A program made the position numbers and the translations under genes. Below, piece by piece: positions 1 through 9,301 of a stretch of DNA of 64,000 bases (its first letter is position 1; the number at the start of each line of letters is the position of its first letter). Origin of the DNA: Pelagicoccus sp. SDUM812003 (lineage in GTDB: Bacteria; Verrucomicrobiota; Verrucomicrobiia; Opitutales; Opitutaceae). Under the pieces are notes generated by a model. It saw nothing but the letters and a program-made list of their open reading frames with translations, was not told the origin of the DNA and ran no database searches. The stretch lies in contig NZ_JARXHY010000008.1 in the NCBI RefSeq assembly GCF_031127815.1, positions 176,158-240,157 on the forward strand, in the 5' to 3' direction.

Positions 1-233
1 TCATGGGCGGAGCCGGCATGTTCGCCCTCAGCGTCTGGAATCCCATCATCGGCGGATGGATCGACGCCTCTCGAGCCGAAGCCAAGCTGGCCGGTCTCAC
101 CGGGGAGGAAGCCGAACTGGCCGCCGGACAGGGCGCCCTCGGAAACATCCTGTTCTTCCCGCTCATCCTGATCGTGGCCTTCGGCATCCTCTTCGCCCTG
201 CGCAGCAAGGTGCAGAAGGCGGCGGCCGCTTAA
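1..233 (+). CDS. C-terminal end of a polytopic transporter, probably MFS (partial)
   Basis: Only the last 76 residues are visible; the gene enters from the left edge. They hold one hydrophobic helix (starting MFALSVWNPIIGGWID), a polar Ala/Glu-rich loop, and a final membrane helix (LFFPLILIVAFGILFALR) with a short basic cytoplasmic tail. This layout fits the last two helices of a major facilitator superfamily sugar or solute transporter, as is common in Opitutae, but no substrate can be named. A strong terminator follows 30 bp after the stop. Confidence 0.55.
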   Translation, partial: MGGAGMFALSVWNPIIGGWIDASRAEAKLAGLTGEEAELAAGQGALGNILFFPLILIVAFGILFALRSKVQKAAAA

Positions 234-263
234 AGGTCCCTTTCGAAAAGAGCTTTCTCGAAA

Positions 264-299
264 CGCCCCATGCCTCGCCGCATGGGGCGTTTTTCTTTT
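264..299 (+). terminator. Rho-independent terminator
   Basis: A perfect 9-bp stem (CGCCCCATG / CATGGGGCG, 264-272 and 281-289) is followed directly by a T-rich run. It ends the transporter transcript and isolates it from the kinase gene that starts at 448. Confidence 0.85.
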
Positions 300-447
300 G
301 GCGCGACCGGGCCACAACACCGCTCGGCGCAAGCGGCGGGAGTTCGCGGCCCTGAACGAACAAAATCAGCCCTCGACTGGACCATTGTCCCAACTAGAGT
401 AAGCTTTCCGCGAATAAACTCCTTAAACCACTCCCTTCACCCAAGCA

Positions 448-2967
448 ATGAGGCAGCGATCGCGAACGCGCCACGAAGGAACGCACGCCCCCTCGCATTC
501 CGATTTTCTTAAAAGCATATCCGAACTCCCTCTCATCGAAGGATTTCTGGAAGCTTCACCGCAGCCCCACCTATTTCTATCGAACGACGGCCTGGTGCTG
601 CACGCCAACGCGGCCTATCTCCAGCGCCTCGGCTTGGATCGGGACGCGGTGCTAGGCAAGCCCCTCTCTCGCTTCGACGGGGCTTCCGACTCGAAAGAGC
701 GCCGAAAGACCCCTTTCCTCTCCACCCAGGACCTTCCGGAAAACGCGATCGTTCAGCGAAACGAGTCCGGAGAGCTTTTCGTTTTCGAAATTCAAAGCTC
801 GCAAATCGAGCTGGCGGGACAGCGGGCGCAAAGCGTCTTTCTGCACGACATCACCCAACGCGTGCGCCAGGACCAGCTTCGCAAGCAACTCGAGCTGCAG
901 TTCAACGCCACCGCTCGCGTCGGCAAGATCGCCTATTGGGAGTTCGACGCCATCGAGCGGATCTTCACCTTCAACGATCACTTCTACGCCATTTTCGGCT
1001 ACACCGCCGATGAGGTCGGCGGCTATCAAATGACGCCGCAACAGTACGCCGAGCGCTTCGTGCACCCGGAGGATCAAGGTCTGGTGGCCCAGGAAATCGC
1101 TAAAGCCATCGAATCCAAGCATGCCGGATTCCTGGAAACCATCGAGCACCGCATCGTCTACGCCGACGGTTCCAGCGGCTACATAAGCGTGCGCATCTTC
1201 CTCGTGAAGGACGAGCATGGAGCGACCGTCAAAACCTACGGAGCAAACCAGGACATCACCAAATACAAGGAGGACGAGCGCTGCCTGATTCGCCTCAACG
1301 AGCTGCTGAAAGCCATCCGCGACACCAACCAGTTCATCAATCGGGCCGAAGACGCCCAAGAGCTCGCCCGCCAGGCCACCCGCAACCTCATGGGAGAGCG
1401 CGGTTTCCCGTACGCATGGATCGCTCTGGCCTCGGAGCAGGACGGAAGTTTTCAAACGATCGCCTCCCAGCCCGAGTCCTCCCCCGGCCCCGAGCTTCTG
1501 CAAAGCGATGGCTCGCTTCCCGGACAGGAATGGCTGAAACGGTATCAGGAGCAGACTCATGAAAGACGCCAGGCGGAGGGACGCGCGATTCGCCGGTTGC
1601 AGGACGACGACCGCAAAACACTCTGCATCCCGCTCCGCCACAAGGAGCGAGTGTTCGGCTTTCTCTTCGTTGTCACCACAAAATGGACACAGCCAAACTC
1701 CATCGAAGAACAGCTTTGCGCGGAGCTAGGGGACGACCTGGCCTTCGCGTTTCACAAGCTGGAGCTCGACAGAAAGCAACGCCTGGCGACGGATGAGATT
1801 CTGCAGGCGAAAGAGGCCGCGGAAAAAGCCATCAAGGCCAAGGACGAGTTTCTCGCGGTCATGAGCCACGAAATCAGAACTCCGCTAAATCCGATTCTTG
1901 GATACACTCACCTGCTAAAGATCAGCAACCCGTCCGAAACCAGTCTGGGCTACCTCGAATCCATTTCGCGAGCGGCGAAACAACAGCTCTCCCTCATCGA
2001 CAACATCCTCACGTTCTCCCGCCTCGACCGCGGCAAGATCACGCCCAACCTGCAGGATTTCAATCCCTATCGGCTTTGTCGCGACGCCTACGAAGACGCG
2101 GTCAGCAGCTATCCCGACCTCACGCTGCGCTTCGAAAACGGCGCCACCGGCGAGGCTCTTCCGGAGCAGCTCGAAGCCAACGGAGACCCTTGCATGCTGC
2201 AGGAGATACTGGACAACCTCCTCAACAATGCCTGCAAATACACCGAAAAAGGCGTAGTGACACTAAAAACCGGATACAAGCGCCTCGCGGACGACCGCGT
2301 GCTCCTGCGGGCCGTCATCACCGATACCGGCATTGGCATCAGTCCTGAGCTCAAGAAAAAGCTCTTCGAACCCTTCACTCAGGAGGATACGACCTACACG
2401 CGGGAGTTTGGCGGGGCAGGCATCGGACTGGCTATCGTCAAGAAGCTGGTGCAAGTGCTCAAAGGAAAGATCGGTGTGGACAGCGAGCTGGGATCGGGTT
2501 CCCGCTTCTGGGTGGAGATCCCCCTCAGCCTCTCGCGGTTCGAGAATAAGCGAGCGGAAATCGCGAAACAGCCCCAAAAGCTCGACCCCAGCTTCATCCA
2601 AGGCCGCCGAATCCTCATCGTGGAAGACACGCCCGAAAACTCCGACGTAACCCGGCTGCTGCTCGAAGGCTACGGGGCGGAGGTGAGCGAGGTCTCGAAT
2701 GGTTTGGAAGCGGTGAAGATGTGCGAGAAATCGACCTTCGACGCCATACTGATGGACTTGGCCATGCCAGTCATGAACGGATTCGAAGCCAGCTCGATCA
2801 TCCGAAACGGATACGGCCCCAATGCCCGCGTTCCGATCATCACAATCACCGCAGACGTATCGGCGGAAGCGCAACGCCAGGCTCGCAAGCTGAACGTGCA
2901 AGGACACATCGTGAAACCGGTCGACATCTGGGAGCTTCTGGCATGCTTGAAACGCGTCCTCAGCTGA
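448..2967 (+). CDS. Hybrid sensor histidine kinase with two PAS domains, GAF and receiver domain
   Basis: An 839-residue cytoplasmic-looking hybrid kinase with no transmembrane segment. The order is PAS (about 30-130), a second PAS with PAC motif (about 145-270), a GAF-like domain (about 280-440), a HisKA dimerisation domain whose H-box is MSHEIRTPLNPI with phospho-acceptor His474, a HATPase_c domain with N-box (EILDNLLNNACKYTE) and glycine boxes (DTGIGIS, GGAGIGLAIVKK), and a C-terminal REC domain (about 718-835) with phospho-acceptor Asp770 in ILMDLAMP. No DNA-binding response regulator lies next to it, so the phosphorelay partner must be encoded elsewhere. The first in-frame ATG is used. 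The GAF call is less certain than the rest. Confidence 0.93.
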   Translation: MRQRSRTRHEGTHAPSHSDFLKSISELPLIEGFLEASPQPHLFLSNDGLVLHANAAYLQRLGLDRDAVLGKPLSRFDGASDSKERRKTPFLSTQDLPENAIVQRNESGELFVFEIQSSQIELAGQRAQSVFLHDITQRVRQDQLRKQLELQFNATARVGKIAYWEFDAIERIFTFNDHFYAIFGYTADEVGGYQMTPQQYAERFVHPEDQGLVAQEIAKAIESKHAGFLETIEHRIVYADGSSGYISVRIFLVKDEHGATVKTYGANQDITKYKEDERCLIRLNELLKAIRDTNQFINRAEDAQELARQATRNLMGERGFPYAWIALASEQDGSFQTIASQPESSPGPELLQSDGSLPGQEWLKRYQEQTHERRQAEGRAIRRLQDDDRKTLCIPLRHKERVFGFLFVVTTKWTQPNSIEEQLCAELGDDLAFAFHKLELDRKQRLATDEILQAKEAAEKAIKAKDEFLAVMSHEIRTPLNPILGYTHLLKISNPSETSLGYLESISRAAKQQLSLIDNILTFSRLDRGKITPNLQDFNPYRLCRDAYEDAVSSYPDLTLRFENGATGEALPEQLEANGDPCMLQEILDNLLNNACKYTEKGVVTLKTGYKRLADDRVLLRAVITDTGIGISPELKKKLFEPFTQEDTTYTREFGGAGIGLAIVKKLVQVLKGKIGVDSELGSGSRFWVEIPLSLSRFENKRAEIAKQPQKLDPSFIQGRRILIVEDTPENSDVTRLLLEGYGAEVSEVSNGLEAVKMCEKSTFDAILMDLAMPVMNGFEASSIIRNGYGPNARVPIITITADVSAEAQRQARKLNVQGHIVKPVDIWELLACLKRVLS

Positions 2968-3022
2968 CACCAAGGCAGTACGCGTTTGACTCCTCGCTCG
3001 CGGCGGGACAAGCCTAGCCAGC

Positions 3023-3454
3023 ATGGGAAACGGTTCTCGCTCGAAGACGCTCCTCTACCTCGCAGGCAGCCTTCTCTCCCTAGGCGTCCTCGGCTTCAGC
3101 ATCTGGTTGATCCATGAGGCGAACATCGGGCGCGACAACATCCTGTTTCAAACGGTTCGCGCCACTCCCTACGGTGACAAGATCGGTCACTTCCTCCTCG
3201 CCGGAGTCCTCACCTTGGCAGCGAACTTCGCTCTGAGGAACAAAGCCGCCCGCTGGGGACCGTTGCGCCTCCCATACGGCTCGCTCGTCATCCTCGTGCT
3301 CGTGATCACGGAGGAGAGCAGCCAGTACTATCTGCCGACGCGCAGCCTCGACCTGGTGGACGCTTTGGCGAACTTCGCTGGAATCGTCGTATTCAGTATT
3401 CCCGCACGTCTTCTAGACAAGCGTCGCGAGCGAAAAGTCAGGGCCGACCGGTAG
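3023..3454 (+). CDS. VanZ-like family membrane protein
   Basis: A 143-residue protein with an N-terminal membrane helix and two or three more hydrophobic segments. The family pattern DKIGHFLLAG in the middle and the downstream EESSQYYLPTRSLDLVDALAN motif match VanZ-like proteins, whose members are small integral membrane proteins of mostly unknown function (VanZ itself gives low-level teicoplanin resistance). It starts 55 bp after the hybrid kinase stop on the same strand and could be co-transcribed. It ends just before a terminator that serves the opposing metY gene. There is no sign that this copy is a resistance gene. Confidence 0.8.
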   Translation: MGNGSRSKTLLYLAGSLLSLGVLGFSIWLIHEANIGRDNILFQTVRATPYGDKIGHFLLAGVLTLAANFALRNKAARWGPLRLPYGSLVILVLVITEESSQYYLPTRSLDLVDALANFAGIVVFSIPARLLDKRRERKVRADR

Positions 3455-3479
3455 CGGCCTACCTCCATTCGCCGCTTGG

Positions 3480-3517
3480 AAAACAAAGGATCCCCGCGCC
3501 ATCAGCAACGGGGATCC
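3480..3517 (-). terminator. Terminator for metY
   Basis: Stem GGATCCCCG / CGGGGATCC (3488-3496 and 3509-3517). On the minus strand it is followed by a T-rich stretch (3487 down to about 3480), placing it just downstream of the metY stop codon. On the plus strand it may also end the VanZ-like gene. Confidence 0.7.
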
Positions 3518-3544
3518 GGAAAACGAATACAATCGGCCGGACAA

Positions 3545-4828
3545 TCAGCCCGCCGCGATATCCAGAGCCTGATCGAGGTCCGCTAGGATATCGTCGATGT
3601 GCTCGATGCCCACCGACAAACGGATCAGCTCCGGCTTGATTCCCCCCGCGGCCTGCTGCTCCGGACTGAGCTGGCTATGGGTGGTGGTAGCTGGATGGAT
3701 AGCCAGGCTCTTGGCGTCGCCCACGTTGGCGAGATGACTGTGGAGCTTCAGCGAATCGATGAACTTGGCGCCCGCTTCCTTGCCGCCCTTGATGCCGAAC
3801 ACCACCATGGAGCCGCCCTTGCCAGCGAGGTACTTGGCCGACTTCTCCTGATTCGCGTCGCCATCGAGTCCGGGAAACTTCACCCATTCCACATCGGCTC
3901 GCGACTGCAAGTGCTTCGCCACCGCCAAGGCGTTTTCGCAATGGCGCTCCATGCGCAGATGCAAGGTCTCGATGCCTTGCAGAAACATCCACGCGTTGTC
4001 CGGCGAGATACACGCGCCGAGATTGCGCAAAGGCACGGTGCGCATGCGCAGGATGAACGCTATCGGCGCCAGCGGCTCAGGCAGGTCGTGCCCCCAGCGC
4101 AAGCCATGGTAGGAATGGTCCGGCTCGTCGTAGAGCGGGAAGTTTCCGTTGGCCCAATTGAACTTGCCCGAGTCGACCACCACCCCTCCGATTCCCACGC
4201 CATGTCCGCCGAACCACTTGGTCAAGGAATGCACCACGATATCCGCCCCGTGCTCGATGGGACGCGTGAGGTAGGGAGTGGAAAAGGTGCTGTCGACCAC
4301 CATGGGAATGCCGCGGTCGTGGGCGATCTTGCCAATCGCTTCCAGATCCGCCACGTCCAGCCCTGGATTGCTGACCGTTTCGCAGAACACCGCCTTGGTC
4401 TTTTCGTCGATGGCGGAGGCGAAGTTTTCCGGATCGTTCGGATCGACGAACTTCACCGTGATGCCGAGGGCCGGCAGGATGTCGTTGAACTGAGTGTAGG
4501 TTCCTCCGTAGAGATTGTTGGCGCTGACGATATTGTCGCCCGCCTTGGCCAGGTTGATCACCGTATAGAAAACGCCGCTGGTTCCGGACGCCACCGCGAG
4601 AGCCGCCGCCCCGCCTTCCAGCTCAGCCACACGCTTCTCCAGCACGTCCTGAGTCGGATTCATGATGCGGGTGTAGATGTTTCCCAGCTCCTTGAGAGCG
4701 AAGAGATTGGCGGCATGCTCGGTATTGTCGAACACGTAGGACGCGGTTCGATACACGGGCACGGCGCGCGATTTAGTGGTAGGGTCTGGCTCTTGACCAG
4801 CGTGGAGGCACTTCGTCTCGATCTTCAT
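3545..4828 (-). CDS. metY: O-acetylhomoserine aminocarboxypropyltransferase / cysteine synthase
   Basis: A 427-residue PLP enzyme of the Cys/Met-metabolism family. It makes homocysteine directly from O-acetylhomoserine and sulfide. The PLP lysine sits in the motif VHSLTKWFGGHG; other family marks are the N-terminal ETKCLHAGQ and the stretch YTRIMNPTQDVLEKRVAELE. The length is that of MetY (about 430) rather than MetB/MetC (about 390), and the insertion containing WGHDLPEPLAPIAF is typical of MetY. Start: an upstream ATG at 4852 exists, but the ATG at 4828 begins the conserved MKIETKCLHAGQ sequence. The 200-bp leader upstream holds several inverted repeats. Confidence 0.93.
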   Translation of the reverse strand: MKIETKCLHAGQEPDPTTKSRAVPVYRTASYVFDNTEHAANLFALKELGNIYTRIMNPTQDVLEKRVAELEGGAAALAVASGTSGVFYTVINLAKAGDNIVSANNLYGGTYTQFNDILPALGITVKFVDPNDPENFASAIDEKTKAVFCETVSNPGLDVADLEAIGKIAHDRGIPMVVDSTFSTPYLTRPIEHGADIVVHSLTKWFGGHGVGIGGVVVDSGKFNWANGNFPLYDEPDHSYHGLRWGHDLPEPLAPIAFILRMRTVPLRNLGACISPDNAWMFLQGIETLHLRMERHCENALAVAKHLQSRADVEWVKFPGLDGDANQEKSAKYLAGKGGSMVVFGIKGGKEAGAKFIDSLKLHSHLANVGDAKSLAIHPATTTHSQLSPEQQAAGGIKPELIRLSVGIEHIDDILADLDQALDIAAG

Positions 4829-5028
4829 AAGTGGGTTGTAACTAGGGTTCAATCACAAGGCCGCCTCCAAGGCGGCGAATGAAAAGGGAGGCATCTTGGT
4901 ACAGGCCGAAGGCCGGCACAATGCGGAATGCGAACAAATCTCTCATCAAAGCGAATGAAAAAGCTCGCATCCGCTCTTTCCACCTAAGTCATTGCATCCC
5001 ATAAACAACTCCCTCTCCTCTACAATCC
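4829..5028. other. Intergenic leader between divergent metY and MATE genes, with inverted repeats
   Basis: Three inverted repeats are visible: GCCGCC / GGCGGC (4860-4865, 4871-4876), GGCC-GAA-GGCC (4904-4914), and a longer imperfect one pairing GCGGAATGCGA (4923-4933) with TCGCATCCGC (4965-4974). On the minus strand they lie in the metY leader, where a regulatory RNA would be expected. I could not match them to the conserved cores of SAM-I, SAM-II or SAH riboswitches. Confidence 0.4.
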
Positions 5029-6408
5029 ATGATTCCCTTTCTGAAAGGCCGCTGGACCGGACAAGCCGGGTACCGTCAGATTCTGACGGTCGCCTTTCCG
5101 CTGATCCTTAGCTCGGGCTCCATCTCGGTGCTGCTCTTCGTTGATCGCATGCTTCTGAGCTGGGACTCCAACGAAAACATCGCCGCCGTGCTTCCGGCCG
5201 GCATCCTGAACTGGGCTCTGCTCTGCCCCTTCTTCGGCACCGCCCTGTACACTTCGACCTTCGTGGCGCAGTACATCGGCGCGGGCAGACCGGACCGCGT
5301 GGGGGCTTCGGTGTGGCAGGGCATCTACATCTCCCTGATCGGAGCGTGCCTCATGCCGCTTCTAGCCCCGTTCGCCGATGAGATCTTCGCCCTCATCGGC
5401 CATGCCCCTGATATCCAAAAACTGGAGACCGACTACTTCCGCATCCTCAACTTCTGCGCTGGCTTCTTTCTCATAAACACCGTATTCTCCAGCTTCTACT
5501 CAGGCCGGAGCAAGGCGTGGACCATCGTATGGATCAACCTGCTGCTCACCGCCTTGAACACGCTGTTCGACTACGTGCTGATCTTCGGCAAGTGGGGCTT
5601 CCCCGCGATGGGCATCGTAGGCGCGGGCTGGGCCACCATGATCAGCTCCGCCATCGTGACCCTCGTCTACCTCGCCCTCTTCCTTAGCTCTTCCCAGGAA
5701 AGAGCCTACTGCACGCGCTCCAATTGGCGTTTCCAGCCCGAGCTCTTCAATCGAATGCTGCGCTTCGGTTTCCCATCCGGTATCCACTTCTTCCTGGACG
5801 TGATCGGCATCACCATCTTCATGCTTTTGATCGGGCGTATCGGAATTCTGGAGCAGGCCGCCACAAACATCACCCACCAGATCCATCTCCTCGGCCTGCT
5901 TCCTTTGGCCGGACTCGGCATCGCGAACGGAATTCTCGTCGGGCAATACCAGGGGGCCGGTCGTAGCGACCTGGCGGAAAAGACCACCTACTCCTCCCTG
6001 CAGTTGGCTCTTGGATACAACCTAAGCGTCACCGCGCTGTATCTGACGATCCCCTACCTTTTCATCTATCCGTTTCTTGCCGGACGCGAAAACGCTTTCC
6101 CTGCCGAGCTCGTCGAGCTTTGCACCCACCTGCTCCGCTTCGTAGCCGCGTTCACCATTTTCGAAAGCTTCGTCATCCTTTGCAGCTCCACCCTGAAGGG
6201 AGCGGGCGATACCAAGTTCGTCATGCGCACCCTCGGCATAACTTCCATCTTCCTGGTCATCATCCCCTCCTATCTGGTGATCGAGGTCTTCGCCCTGCCG
6301 GTTTCCTACGCCTGGGGCATCCTGGCCCTCAATCTCGCCGTGGCAGGCACCGTCTTCTTCATCCGATTCCGCTCCGGCAAGTGGAAGGAAATCAGCGTCA
6401 TCGACTGA
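5029..6408 (+). CDS. MATE family multidrug/Na+ antiporter
   Basis: A 459-residue membrane protein with about 12 hydrophobic segments arranged as two similar halves, the standard MATE length and topology. Family-like features are the N-terminal AFPLILSSGSISVLLFVDRMLLSW, the first-half loop LYTSTFVAQYIGAGRPD, and its second-half counterpart GLGIANGILVGQYQGAGRSD, showing the internal duplication. MATE transporters export cationic drugs or metabolites using Na+ or H+ gradients; the substrate cannot be read from the sequence. It converges with the fadL-like gene, leaving only 20 bp between the stop codons. Confidence 0.93.
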   Translation: MIPFLKGRWTGQAGYRQILTVAFPLILSSGSISVLLFVDRMLLSWDSNENIAAVLPAGILNWALLCPFFGTALYTSTFVAQYIGAGRPDRVGASVWQGIYISLIGACLMPLLAPFADEIFALIGHAPDIQKLETDYFRILNFCAGFFLINTVFSSFYSGRSKAWTIVWINLLLTALNTLFDYVLIFGKWGFPAMGIVGAGWATMISSAIVTLVYLALFLSSSQERAYCTRSNWRFQPELFNRMLRFGFPSGIHFFLDVIGITIFMLLIGRIGILEQAATNITHQIHLLGLLPLAGLGIANGILVGQYQGAGRSDLAEKTTYSSLQLALGYNLSVTALYLTIPYLFIYPFLAGRENAFPAELVELCTHLLRFVAAFTIFESFVILCSSTLKGAGDTKFVMRTLGITSIFLVIIPSYLVIEVFALPVSYAWGILALNLAVAGTVFFIRFRSGKWKEISVID

Positions 6409-6428
6409 CAACGACCTGCCGCGGCCTC

Positions 6429-7796
6429 CTAAAACCGCTTGTTCACCCCGATGCTGAGCAGGTCCACGGCCGCATCGATCTTCCCGATCAAATGCTGTCC
6501 CGCGGAGTGGCTGCTATTGTCGATCACGGGGTCGTCCACAAAGATATGGGTGTACGCTAGGTGGACATCGATGCTATCCGAGGCGGCGATGCTCAGGCCT
6601 AGCGATAGCCACATGCGATCCTCGTCCGGAATTCTCGGCGAACGCACTTCGTCATTGGGAACGGGAGACTCGTCGTAAGCGACCCCGAATCGTCCTCGGA
6701 GCGTGTCGCTGAACGCGTAGGTAGCCCCCAGACTGTACTTGTTCACGTCCTCCCAAAGCTCAGGGATGACGCTATCGGGAGGCGACGGATTTTCGAACTC
6801 TATGGTCAGGGTTTGGAAATCGCTCCACCAGGTGCGCGTCACGTCGCCCATCAGAGTCCACCTGTCATTGAGTTCATGATACATGGAAACGGAAGCGGAA
6901 TCTGGAAGATCCAAGCTGACGGCGCCGCCCTGGTCCATGAAAGCGGGGCCGAGCAGACTCTGCAAGGGGCCGACCTCGAAGGTCGCCTGCCCGCTCAGAT
7001 CCAAGGATATGCCAGAGCGATAGTGAGCGCCCAAACGCGTAGCGTCAGAAAGCTCGTAGATCAGGCCCAAATTGAAGCCCCAGCCTTCGCCGTCGCCTTC
7101 GAGACTCACCCCACCGTCATACTTGCCGGTGCCGAAGTTGGCTTGGATGTCGCCGGCCAGAGCCATGGTCTGCTGGTTCATCGGAATTCCCCCAGCCTGA
7201 AACTGGCTGAGAAACACCAAACCCATGTCGATGGCGTTGCTGAGCACGGCTTCGCCTTTCAGGTAGCTGAATCCGCCCCCCACCGAAAGCTTGTCGGATA
7301 CTCGGTACGCCAGCGAGGGATTGAACAGCACGGTCTTGAGCTCCGTCTTGCGAGCGACGTACCGACCGACCCAGTCATCGTCGTATTCCGTCGTCAGTCC
7401 GAACGGAGCGGAAAGCCCCACTCCCCATACCAGATCGTCGTTGAGCGGAGCCACATAGTAGAGATTTGGCACCAGGGCGCCTTCATCCGAAGTGGCATTT
7501 CCACCTTGAGTTGGCGCACCCATGGTGGAGCTCCCCTGATTGGTGAAAGAAGCCTCCGGCAGGATGGCATGCAGTCCTGCGGAGAGTTGCGGCTTGTCGA
7601 TCAGGGACATGCCTGCCGGATTGAAATATACGGTGCTCGCGTCCTCGGCCGACGCCGCTCCGCCCGCAAAGGCGTTGCCCAGTCCGGAGACGCCTTGCTC
7701 CTGGATGGCGAAGCCGGCCCCATGCGCGGAGACGCAGAAAGAAGTGAATGAAAAAAGCGAGGCGCCGCACGCGGCCAACAAGCGTGTTCGTGTCAT
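6429..7796 (-). CDS. FadL/OmpP1 family outer-membrane hydrophobic-compound transporter
   Basis: A 455-residue secreted beta-barrel protein with an N-terminal signal peptide probably cleaved after ...VSAHG. The mature start AGFAIQEQGVSGLGNAFAG is the diagnostic N-terminal hatch of FadL-type transporters, followed by ASTVYFNPAGMS. The protein ends NKRF, with a terminal Phe as is usual for outer-membrane barrels. FadL proteins pass long-chain fatty acids or other hydrophobic molecules across the outer membrane. No fatty-acid degradation genes lie nearby, so the substrate is open. Confidence 0.92.
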   Translation of the reverse strand: MTRTRLLAACGASLFSFTSFCVSAHGAGFAIQEQGVSGLGNAFAGGAASAEDASTVYFNPAGMSLIDKPQLSAGLHAILPEASFTNQGSSTMGAPTQGGNATSDEGALVPNLYYVAPLNDDLVWGVGLSAPFGLTTEYDDDWVGRYVARKTELKTVLFNPSLAYRVSDKLSVGGGFSYLKGEAVLSNAIDMGLVFLSQFQAGGIPMNQQTMALAGDIQANFGTGKYDGGVSLEGDGEGWGFNLGLIYELSDATRLGAHYRSGISLDLSGQATFEVGPLQSLLGPAFMDQGGAVSLDLPDSASVSMYHELNDRWTLMGDVTRTWWSDFQTLTIEFENPSPPDSVIPELWEDVNKYSLGATYAFSDTLRGRFGVAYDESPVPNDEVRSPRIPDEDRMWLSLGLSIAASDSIDVHLAYTHIFVDDPVIDNSSHSAGQHLIGKIDAAVDLLSIGVNKRF

Positions 7797-7964
7797 ACGG
7801 GGAGAAGAATGTCGTGAGGTTTTTTTCCGAGGAGCAGCCGCTCGAGCAATCGCTCCGGTTTGGGAGTGGGGATCAGTAGAGTTCCGCTTGCCCGATTATG
7901 CAAGTCAGAGGGCAGGTCAACGAGCCGAGAGACGACCTGTGAAAAAGCTAGGGTTTTCACCTAT

Positions 7965-8861
7965 TCAGGCAAGAACTCGATCGCAAAGCTGGAGGAAACG
8001 TTGCGCAAGCCGCTGCCCGCATTCGTAGATGGCTTCCTGCTCTTTCTTGTACTGGTCGCGGCCCTCGACGGTTTCGATGAGTATCGGCTCGTATCCGTAG
8101 TCGGACAGCTCGTAGGGACTGGCCCGCATGTCCACTTCGCGAGCCCGCATAGCGAGAAGAAAGCTGTCTCGGATCAAATCGCTGCCTAGCCAAGGACAAA
8201 GCTTCGCGCTCCAGCGATACAGATCCATGTTGAAATGGATGCAGCCGAACTGCTCCATTTCCAGACGGTCCTCCCGCGTGGGCTGAAACTCGTTTCGCGG
8301 CGCGGCGGGCGCGGTGAAGAACCGGAACGCATCGAAGTGAGTGCAGCGAATGGAGCTGCCCTCCACCACCGCGTTGACCTCGCTTTGACTAAGCCGTAGC
8401 GGTACCTGACGATGGCGAACGTCCTCCGCCTTGTACACCATGGCCCATTCGTGAAGACCGAAGCAATTGAAACGCGGCGGGCGAGACTGGGCTCGCCGTA
8501 TCAGCTGGCAGGTCCACTCCATCATGGCCCGGGTCGACTCGTCGAGACGCGAGCGGTCGAGCCGCACTCCATCCGTCGTCTCGCGATAGCGATCGTCCTC
8601 CAGAAACGAACGCGCCGCCTCGCCCTGCAGGACCTGGTCCACCGTCGGCCGCCAACGACGCAGCACATGACGTTTCACCTGATAGTACTCGAAGAGAAAG
8701 TCGTGCACCGGATGCTTCTGTCGGCTGGCGCGTCGATCTCGATAGGCATCGATCCATGGCCCCACCGCGGCCTCATGGGCTCTCGCCATGTTGAGCCAGC
8801 GTTTCTCAGGAAGCGGAACCAGCTCTTCGCCGGCCGTCACAAGGGTCTCTCGGCGATCCAT
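7965..8861 (-). CDS. Conserved protein of the family often annotated '3-methyladenine DNA glycosylase'
   Basis: A 298-residue soluble protein. Conserved blocks KHPVHDFLFEYY, RPPRFNCFGLHEWAMVY, CTHFDAFRFFT and LDMRASPY-type (here VDMRASPYELSDYGYEPI) match a family common in Actinobacteria and some Verrucomicrobia that carries an automatic glycosylase label. I know of no experiment supporting that activity, so I give the family only. Many invariant His, Cys and Asp residues suggest a metal-dependent enzyme. Its start overlaps the end of the PhnA-like gene by 25 bp on the same strand, implying co-translation. Confidence 0.75.
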   Translation of the reverse strand: MDRRETLVTAGEELVPLPEKRWLNMARAHEAAVGPWIDAYRDRRASRQKHPVHDFLFEYYQVKRHVLRRWRPTVDQVLQGEAARSFLEDDRYRETTDGVRLDRSRLDESTRAMMEWTCQLIRRAQSRPPRFNCFGLHEWAMVYKAEDVRHRQVPLRLSQSEVNAVVEGSSIRCTHFDAFRFFTAPAAPRNEFQPTREDRLEMEQFGCIHFNMDLYRWSAKLCPWLGSDLIRDSFLLAMRAREVDMRASPYELSDYGYEPILIETVEGRDQYKKEQEAIYECGQRLAQRFLQLCDRVLA

Positions 8862-9238
8862 CGCTCAATCTCCTGCTCGAAATAAACGTCCTCCAAAGCC
8901 TCTCGAGCCCAGAGTTCGTCCTTGCCCAGACGGTCCAAGACACGAGCGGCCATCACTTGAACCGCTGGCACCTCGCTCCAAACGCTTTTCGTAGCGCAGC
9001 GCCAGTGGGCCGGATCCAGGCGCTTGGGGTTTTCCAAGTCATCACGACAGGTCTGGCAGAGAAAAACGCAGCTTTCCGCCTGCGGCTCCTCCTCTTCCGG
9101 CGGGACTTCGTAGACGCTCAAGGACACCCCCGAAGCCTCGCATAGCTCGCACTTGGAGCCGGACCGACGCGTCAGCTCCTTGCCCAGCAAATTTACCTGA
9201 GCCATGCGAGCTTGATGCTTTTCGAAACCTTTCGCCAT
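8837..9238 (-). CDS. PhnA-like zinc-ribbon protein
   Basis: A 133-residue protein starting MAKGFEKHQARM, with one CxxC zinc-ribbon half (SKCELCEASG) and a second (FLCQTCRDDLENPKRLD), then the conserved segment HWRCATKSVWSEVPAVQVMAAR. This matches the PhnA-domain proteins. Despite the name, PhnA is not a phosphonate hydrolase in most species and its role is unsettled. The start at 9238 is preferred over an ATG 13 codons upstream because it aligns with the family start. It overlaps the downstream DUF gene by 25 bp. Confidence 0.8.
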   Translation of the reverse strand: MAKGFEKHQARMAQVNLLGKELTRRSGSKCELCEASGVSLSVYEVPPEEEEPQAESCVFLCQTCRDDLENPKRLDPAHWRCATKSVWSEVPAVQVMAARVLDRLGKDELWAREALEDVYFEQEIERWIAERPL

Positions 9239-9301
9239 CGTGAAATCGCTTTTGATCGCTCGCCGCAGGTCTGGCAATGCCCAATCACGGCCCGCGCCCG
9301 C

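Noticed and set aside
3599..4882. A 427-codon plus-strand frame opposite metY
   Set aside because: It is the mirror of a well-conserved PLP enzyme in a high-G+C gene; no domain is visible in it.
4829..5028. A SAM riboswitch before metY
   Set aside because: The conserved cores of the SAM and SAH classes that I know could not be found, so only unassigned inverted repeats are reported.
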